A DNA stretch of 9,471 nucleotides, from assembly GCA_040226215.1 (NCBI GenBank), contig JAVKFF010000098.1, positions 1-9,471 of the forward strand, written 5' to 3'. Positions within the stretch are counted from its first letter, which is position 1. Every line of letters begins with the position of its first letter. The notes below the pieces were generated by a model. The model saw only the letters and a program-made list of their open reading frames with translations. It was not told the DNA's origin and searched no databases. The position numbers were made by a program, and so were the translations under genes. Source of the DNA: JAVKFF01 sp040226215 (lineage in GTDB: Bacteria > Pseudomonadota > Alphaproteobacteria > DSM-16000 > Inquilinaceae). Positions 5,552 to 9,471 of the stretch are shown one piece after another.

Positions 5552-6448
5552 TCAGCCCTGCTTGGTGAACAACCGGATCAGGGCGGAATGATCGAGGACG
5601 CCGTCGCCCTTTGCGATCAGGCGGTCGTAGAGGTCGCGGTTGAGCGCCAGGGCGGGCAGGTCGAGGCCGAGGGCCGCGGCGAGGTCGGCGGCCTGGTGCA
5701 TGTCCTTGGCCTGGGTCGTCACCTTGCCGCCGGGCGTGAAGGCGCGCTCGACCATGCGCTTGCCGTGCAGTTCCAGGATGCGGCTGTCGGCGAAGCCGCC
5801 CATCAACGCCTCGCGCACCTTGGCCGAGGAGACGCCGGCCGCCTCCGCCAGGGTCAGGGCCTCGGCCACCGCGCCGATGGTGAGCCCCACCACCATCTGG
5901 TTGGCGGTCTTGGCGACCTGGCCCGCGCCGACCGGGCCGACATGGGTGATCCGCCGGCCCATGGCCTGGAACAGCGGCATGGCCTCGGCGACGTCGGCCT
6001 CGGCGCCGCCGACCATGATGGACAGCGTCTTCTCCTCTGCGCCGACCTGGCCGCCGGAGACCGGCGCGTCGACATAGCGGCCACCCCTGTCGGCGATGCG
6101 GCGGGCGAAGTCGCGGGTCGCCATGACGGCCGTGGTGCCCATGTCGATGACGAGCGCGCCCGGCTTCAGGGTCTCCGCCACGCCGGCCGGACCGAACAAC
6201 GCCGCCTCGACCGACGGCGTGTCGCTGACCATGACGATGACGATGTCCGCGCCATTGGCGGCGTCGGCCGGGCTGGCGGCGAAGACCGCGCCGTCGGCGA
6301 CCAGAGCCTCGGCCTTGGCGGCGGTGCGGTTCTGGACCCGGACGGTGTAGCCGGCCGCCAGCAGGTGCCGCGCCATCGGCCGGCCCATCAGGCCGATGCC
6401 GATGACGGCGACAACGGGCAGCGTCGCGGCCTGCTGGGTCCCGGTCAC
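5552..6448 (-). CDS. NAD(P)-dependent beta-hydroxyacid dehydrogenase (3-hydroxyisobutyrate / tartronate-semialdehyde reductase family)
   Basis: This encodes 298 residues, the usual length for the family. The Rossmann motif is VIGIGLMGRPMA at 15-26 (GxGxxG). The second beta strand ends in QNRT (39-42); an Asn-Arg here, rather than Asp, suggests NADP preference. The substrate-binding signature is YVDAPVSGGQVGAEEKTLSIMVGG at 125-148. The catalytic Lys180 lies in GAGQVAKTANQM (175-185), with Asn183 after it. The C-terminal helical half includes KDMHQA at 248-253. It oxidises or reduces small beta-hydroxyacids such as 3-hydroxyisobutyrate or tartronate semialdehyde; I cannot choose between them, and no valine-degradation or glyoxylate genes sit nearby. 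The GTG start at 6448 has no strong ribosome site and lies 14 bases after the TerB-like stop, so the two are probably co-transcribed. Confidence 0.92.
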   Translation of the reverse strand: MTGTQQAATLPVVAVIGIGLMGRPMARHLLAAGYTVRVQNRTAAKAEALVADGAVFAASPADAANGADIVIVMVSDTPSVEAALFGPAGVAETLKPGALVIDMGTTAVMATRDFARRIADRGGRYVDAPVSGGQVGAEEKTLSIMVGGAEADVAEAMPLFQAMGRRITHVGPVGAGQVAKTANQMVVGLTIGAVAEALTLAEAAGVSSAKVREALMGGFADSRILELHGKRMVERAFTPGGKVTTQAKDMHQAADLAAALGLDLPALALNRDLYDRLIAKGDGVLDHSALIRLFTKQG

Positions 6449-6462
6449 GAGCGGGCCGTCGT

Positions 6463-6867
6463 TCAGAGCGTCATGTGGCGGGCCCTGGCGCCGCGCTCGA
6501 TCGCCGCGGCCGCCAGGCGGTCGACGCCGATCTTGTGGCGCAGCAATTCCAGCAGGCGCAGTTCCTCCTGGCTCGCCTCGCCGTCGGCGGCGACCACGTC
6601 GCAGGCCACCGCATAGGCCGTCTCCCGCAGGAAATCCGGCAGGGCGTCGCGGATCTGCTCCAGCGCCTTGTCGAGCCCGTCATCGGCCTGCAGCCAGGAG
6701 ACGCATTCCTGCGCCACCTCGGCGAAGCGGGCGATATCGAAGCCCCGGAAGACCGGCAGGATACGGACCATGTCGCCGATCCGGTCGAATTCCTTGTCGG
6801 ACAGTTCGCCATCCGAGGAGGCCGCGAGGACCATGGTCTGGATCAACGCGGCTTGCGCATCTGACAT
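6463..6867 (-). CDS. TerB-like (tellurite-resistance family) helical protein
   Basis: This encodes 134 residues and is probably cytosolic. The ATG at 6867 follows a purine-rich GAGAGAAA stretch; a longer frame from 6972 adds a proline/arginine-rich lead that does not look like protein. The TerB pattern is two all-alpha halves, each with an acidic loop: AASSDGELSDKEF at 15-27 and VAADGEASQEELRLLELL at 92-109. Those acidic loops probably bind metal ions in TerB of Klebsiella. Between them is FLRETAYAVACDVV at 79-92. No terC, terD, terE or terZ genes are near, so a tellurite role is not supported. TerB folds also occur alone in stress and envelope contexts. The dehydrogenase follows 14 bases downstream. 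Confidence 0.82.
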   Translation of the reverse strand: MSDAQAALIQTMVLAASSDGELSDKEFDRIGDMVRILPVFRGFDIARFAEVAQECVSWLQADDGLDKALEQIRDALPDFLRETAYAVACDVVAADGEASQEELRLLELLRHKIGVDRLAAAAIERGARARHMTL

Positions 6868-7056
6868 CGTTTCTCTCTCAACGCGACGGACGAGGAAGGC
6901 CGTGCCGGACGAGGCCGGTGGCCGGGTATGGGTCTGCGGCCCGATATGAGGGCGGCGGGGGGCCGGCGTCAAGGAAGAGCGGGAGCGTCATGTCCACGGC
7001 CGGCACCGGCGCAGGGTCGGCATGCCGCGGGCGCGCCTCGACAGCCGGAGTGGAGC
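6868..7056. promoter_or_regulatory. Divergent intergenic region between the TerB-like gene and the AEC permease
   Basis: These 189 bases should hold promoters for both directions. I see no gene and no convincing promoter hexamers. A GGAG at 7047-7050, 6 bases before the ATG at 7057, is the ribosome site that sets the permease start. Confidence 0.4.
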
Positions 7057-8019
7057 ATGGCATCACGCCCGGCCATGTCCGCCGTCATCAACGTCGCCCT
7101 TCCCGTCTTCGCCATCATCCTGATCGGCTTCGTCGCCGGCAAGGTGCGGCTGCTCGGTGCAACCTCGTCGGAGGCGCTCAACAAGTTCGTCTACTGGATC
7201 GCCCTGCCGCCGCTGCTGTTCCTGGTCATGGCGCGTTCGCCGATCGAGGAGATCGCCTACTGGCCCTTCATCAAGGTCTATCTCGGCTCGATTATCATCG
7301 TCTGGATCCTGACGGCCATCCTCGGCCGCGTCGTGCACGGGGCGAGCGCGGGGGAGATGACCATGCAGGGCATGAACGCCAGCTTCTCGAACACGGGCTA
7401 TATGGGCATCCCGCTCTTCGTCGCCGCCTTCGGGGAGGCCGGGCTGCCACCCGCCTCGCTGGCCACGGTGATGACGGGCGCGGTGTCGATCGCCATCGCG
7501 GTCATCTCGCTGGAGCTGTTCGGCACCGGCAGCAAGGGCATCGTCCGGGCGCTGCGCGACGTCGGCCTGGCGCTCGTCCGCAATCCGCTCGTCGTCTCCT
7601 CCGCGCTCGGCGTCTTCGTCTCCGCCATGCACTGGACCGTGCCGCTGCCGATCGAAACGCTGTTCCAGCTGCTCGGCGCCTCGGCCAGCCCCTGCGCGCT
7701 CTTCGCCATCGGCCTGTTCATGGCCGGCCAGGCGGTGCGCCGCGACCTCGTGGAGGTGGGCTGGATCAGCATCGTCAAGCTGTTCTGGCAGCCGCTGATC
7801 TGCTGGTTCCTCGCCGCCGCCTTCTTCCCGATGGACCCGTTCTGGCTGGCCAGCGCGATTATCCTAGCCGCCCTGCCGACCGGCGCGCTGACCTTCGTGG
7901 TGGCGCAGAACTACAACATCTACGTCCAGCGCACCTCGGCCATCATCCTGGTCTCCACCGTGGCCTCGGTGCCGCTCTTGTCGGTGCTGCTGGCAATCTA
8001 CCAGCCGCAATTCGGCTGA
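7057..8019 (+). CDS. AEC (auxin efflux carrier) family transporter
   Basis: This encodes 320 residues, normal for bacterial AEC permeases. The start at 7057 follows GGAG at 6-base spacing; a second ATG at 7075 (residue 7) is possible. About ten hydrophobic segments can be seen, roughly at 8-28, 42-58, 71-90, 110-125, 134-155, 170-190, 203-224, 234-256, 262-283 and 293-315, giving two five-helix halves. The family signature ASFSNTGYMGIPLF is at 108-121. In the second half, KLFWQPL at 241-247 and ALPTGALTFVVAQNY at 272-286 occupy the matching substrate-site region. It is an inner-membrane secondary transporter. Bacterial members such as MdcF/MleP types move malonate, malate or other organic anions, but the substrate here is unknown. 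Confidence 0.93.
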   Translation: MASRPAMSAVINVALPVFAIILIGFVAGKVRLLGATSSEALNKFVYWIALPPLLFLVMARSPIEEIAYWPFIKVYLGSIIIVWILTAILGRVVHGASAGEMTMQGMNASFSNTGYMGIPLFVAAFGEAGLPPASLATVMTGAVSIAIAVISLELFGTGSKGIVRALRDVGLALVRNPLVVSSALGVFVSAMHWTVPLPIETLFQLLGASASPCALFAIGLFMAGQAVRRDLVEVGWISIVKLFWQPLICWFLAAAFFPMDPFWLASAIILAALPTGALTFVVAQNYNIYVQRTSAIILVSTVASVPLLSVLLAIYQPQFG

Positions 8020-8072
8020 CGCATCGCGGGCCGGCGCGGCCGATCGCCTGTGTACCTGTCACTGGCGCACGT

Positions 8073-8078
8073 TATAGT
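8073..8078 (+). promoter_or_regulatory. Possible -10 element of the glgC promoter
   Basis: TATAGT differs from TATAAT by one base and stands out in GC-rich DNA about 58 bases before the glgC start. Sequence at the expected -35 position (around 8049-8056, tgtgtacc) is a poor match, so this may be an activator-dependent or false site. A small hairpin, gccgg (8081-8085) / ccggc (8090-8094) with loop cgaa, would lie near the transcript start. Confidence 0.25.
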
Positions 8079-8135
8079 TGGCCGGCGAACCGGCGGCGTA
8101 AGCTGGCACCATCGAGACAGGGAAGGACGTTGGAG

Positions 8136-9401
8136 ATGGCAACGGAACTGAGCCCCTCCCAGATATCCAAGCGCATGGTCTCCCTGGTGCTGGCGGGTGG
8201 GCGGGGCAGCCGGCTGATGCAGCTGACCGACCGCCGGGCCAAGCCGGCGGTGCCGTTCGGCGGCAAGTACCGGATCATCGATTTCGCGCTGTCGAACTGC
8301 ATCAATTCGGGCATCCGGCGCATCTACGTGCTGACCCAGTACAAGTCGCACAGCCTGCTGCGCCACCTGCAGCGGGGCTGGGGCTATCTGAAGGGCGAGT
8401 TCGGGGAGTTCGTCGACCTGCTGCCGGCCCAGCAGCGCGTCGACGAGGCAATGTGGTATCGCGGCACGGCCGACGCGGTCTACCAGAACGTCGATATCCT
8501 CGAGGCCGAGGGTCCGGAATACGTGCTGATCCTGGCCGGCGACCACATCTACAAGCAGGATTACGGCCAGATGCTGGCCGACCACATCGCCAGCGGCGCC
8601 GACGTGACGCTGGGCTGCGTCGAGGTGCCGCGCATGGAGGCGACGGGCTTCGGCGTGCTGGCGGTGGACGAGCGCGAGCGGGTGACGAGCTTCGTGGAGA
8701 AGCCGGCCGATCCGCCGGCCATGCCGGGCAAGCCGGACGTGGCGCTGGCCTCGATGGGCATCTACCTGTTCAACGCCAAATTCCTCTACCGCGTGCTGCG
8801 GCGCGAGGCGACGCGCGAGACCACCAGCCACGATTTCGGCCGCGACATCATCCCGGAACTGGTCGGCGGCAAGGCCGACGTGAAGGCGCACCGCCTGCAG
8901 GTCAGCGCCATCTACACCGAGGGACAGCCGGAGGCATACTGGCGCGACGTCGGCACCATCGACGCCTATTGGGAAGCCAATCTCGATCTCACCGCGGTGA
9001 CCCCGCAGCTCGACCTCTACGACGATTTCTGGCCGATCTTCACCTATCAGCGCCAGCTGCCGCCGGCCAAGTTCGTGCACGACCAGGGCGACCGCATCGG
9101 CCGGGCGACGAACTCGCTGGTCTCCGGCGGCTGCGTGATTTCCGGTGGTGCGGTCAGCCAGTCGCTGCTGTTCAGCGGCGTGCGGGTGAATTCCTACGCC
9201 AAGCTACGCGGCGCGGTGGTGCTGGACGATGTCGACATCGGCCGCCATGCCAGGCTCGCCAACGTCGTCATCGACAGCCGGGTGCGCATTCCCGAGGGCC
9301 TGGTGGTCGGCGAGGACGTGGAGGAGGACGCGCGGCGCTTCTACCGCACTCAGCAGGGCATCGTGCTGATCACCAAGCCGATGATCGACGCGCTGGAGTA
9401 G
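8136..9401 (+). CDS. glgC: Glucose-1-phosphate adenylyltransferase (ADP-glucose pyrophosphorylase) GlgC
   Basis: This encodes 421 residues, the typical length. It makes ADP-glucose from glucose-1-phosphate and ATP, the committed and allosterically controlled step of bacterial glycogen synthesis, in the cytosol. Signatures in order: SLVLAGGRGSRL at 16-27 (nucleotide loop), RRAKPAVPFGGKYRIIDF at 33-50 (Lys36 corresponds to the activator-site lysine of E. coli GlgC), WYRGTADAVYQN at 107-118, LAGDHIYKQDY at 133-143 (catalytic Asp136), FVEKP at 186-190 (Lys189, glucose-1-phosphate site) and YWRDVGTIDAYW at 268-279. From about 310 on there is a left-handed beta-helix pattern of V/I repeats, the LbH domain. 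The ATG at 8136 has GGAAGG at 8121-8126, 9 bases upstream. Alphaproteobacterial GlgC enzymes are commonly activated by fructose-6-phosphate and/or pyruvate; this is known for relatives and not shown here. Confidence 0.97.
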   Translation: MATELSPSQISKRMVSLVLAGGRGSRLMQLTDRRAKPAVPFGGKYRIIDFALSNCINSGIRRIYVLTQYKSHSLLRHLQRGWGYLKGEFGEFVDLLPAQQRVDEAMWYRGTADAVYQNVDILEAEGPEYVLILAGDHIYKQDYGQMLADHIASGADVTLGCVEVPRMEATGFGVLAVDERERVTSFVEKPADPPAMPGKPDVALASMGIYLFNAKFLYRVLRREATRETTSHDFGRDIIPELVGGKADVKAHRLQVSAIYTEGQPEAYWRDVGTIDAYWEANLDLTAVTPQLDLYDDFWPIFTYQRQLPPAKFVHDQGDRIGRATNSLVSGGCVISGGAVSQSLLFSGVRVNSYAKLRGAVVLDDVDIGRHARLANVVIDSRVRIPEGLVVGEDVEEDARRFYRTQQGIVLITKPMIDALE

Positions 9402-9416
9402 GGGGAGTCTCGGCCT

Positions 9417-9471
9417 ATGGCGAAGCGTGGATCTCGGCGCGCGGCGGCCGGTCCCGGGTCTGCGGCGCATC
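9417..9471 (+). CDS. Possible start of a gene downstream of glgC (runs off right edge)
   Basis: An ATG at 9417 is preceded by a strong GGGGGAG (9401-9407) at 9-base spacing, 15 bases after the glgC stop codon. The visible 18 codons read MAKRGSRRAAAGPGSAAH, a basic alanine-rich lead. Position suggests another glycogen gene (glgA, glgB, glgX or phosphoglucomutase). However, glgA normally opens with a VLFVxSE-type strand soon after the start, and that is not seen here. Too short to identify. Confidence 0.4.
   Translation, partial: MAKRGSRRAAAGPGSAAH

Noticed and set aside
5225..6616. Plus-strand frame across the repeats and the dehydrogenase (463 codons)
   Set aside because: It starts inside repeat copy A and then runs antisense to a well-supported dehydrogenase.
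6463..6867. Tellurite-resistance locus
   Set aside because: Only a single TerB-like gene is present, without terC/D/E/Z partners, so a resistance system is not supported.
8029..8041. Intrinsic terminator after the AEC gene (ggccg/cggcc)
   Set aside because: The stem is only 5 bp with no T-tract, and such short GC palindromes are frequent by chance in this base composition.
6396..8135. N-terminal extension of the glgC frame back to 6396
   Set aside because: The frame merely stays open through antisense TerB and out-of-frame AEC sequence. GlgC homology starts near 8136 with a proper ribosome site, so this is not a fusion protein.

Overview
This is a very GC-rich window (about 70% by eye) and almost fully coding. 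Gene content and protein style (AEC transporter, GlgC, FdhD/MobA, a SufE plus IscU-like scaffold pair, FecR-domain proteins) point to an alphaproteobacterium, perhaps a Rhodospirillales-type lineage. The order-level guess is inference only. I see no phage, transposase, CRISPR, tRNA or rRNA gene.

Layout, left to right. (1) Bases 1-1328, minus strand: two tandem paralogous exported FecR-domain proteins. The downstream one runs off the left edge and has a 15-nt/5-residue repeat in its N-terminus. The upstream one carries a Tat-like signal. (2) Bases 1533-3374, minus strand: a tightly overlapped three-gene unit reading host-attachment-family protein, then mobA, then fdhD, so two molybdenum-cofactor maturation genes sit behind a poorly understood small protein. 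(3) Bases 3511-5171, plus strand, divergent from (2): an endonuclease/exonuclease/phosphatase-fold hydrolase, then sufE and an IscU/NifU-like scaffold joined by a 4-nt GTGA overlap. (4) Bases 5172-5551: a roughly 380-bp non-coding stretch between convergent genes. It holds two full copies and one half copy of a ~118-bp paired-palindrome element of REP/BIME type, spaced 138-140 bp apart. (5) Bases 5552-6867, minus strand: a beta-hydroxyacid dehydrogenase preceded by a TerB-like protein. (6) Bases 7057-9401, plus strand: an AEC-family permease and glgC. The possible first codons of another gene reach the right edge.

How the genes may work together: FdhD and MobA both finish the bis-MGD molybdenum cofactor for formate-dehydrogenase-like enzymes, although no such enzyme is in the window. 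SufE and the scaffold form an Fe-S assembly pair. Both modules handle cysteine-desulfurase sulfur, which is a suggestive but unproven link. GlgC marks the start of a glycogen locus. Most of the window is ordinary housekeeping and metabolic sequence. The least ordinary items are the paired-palindrome cluster, the attachment-protein/Moco operon and the two-cysteine scaffold.
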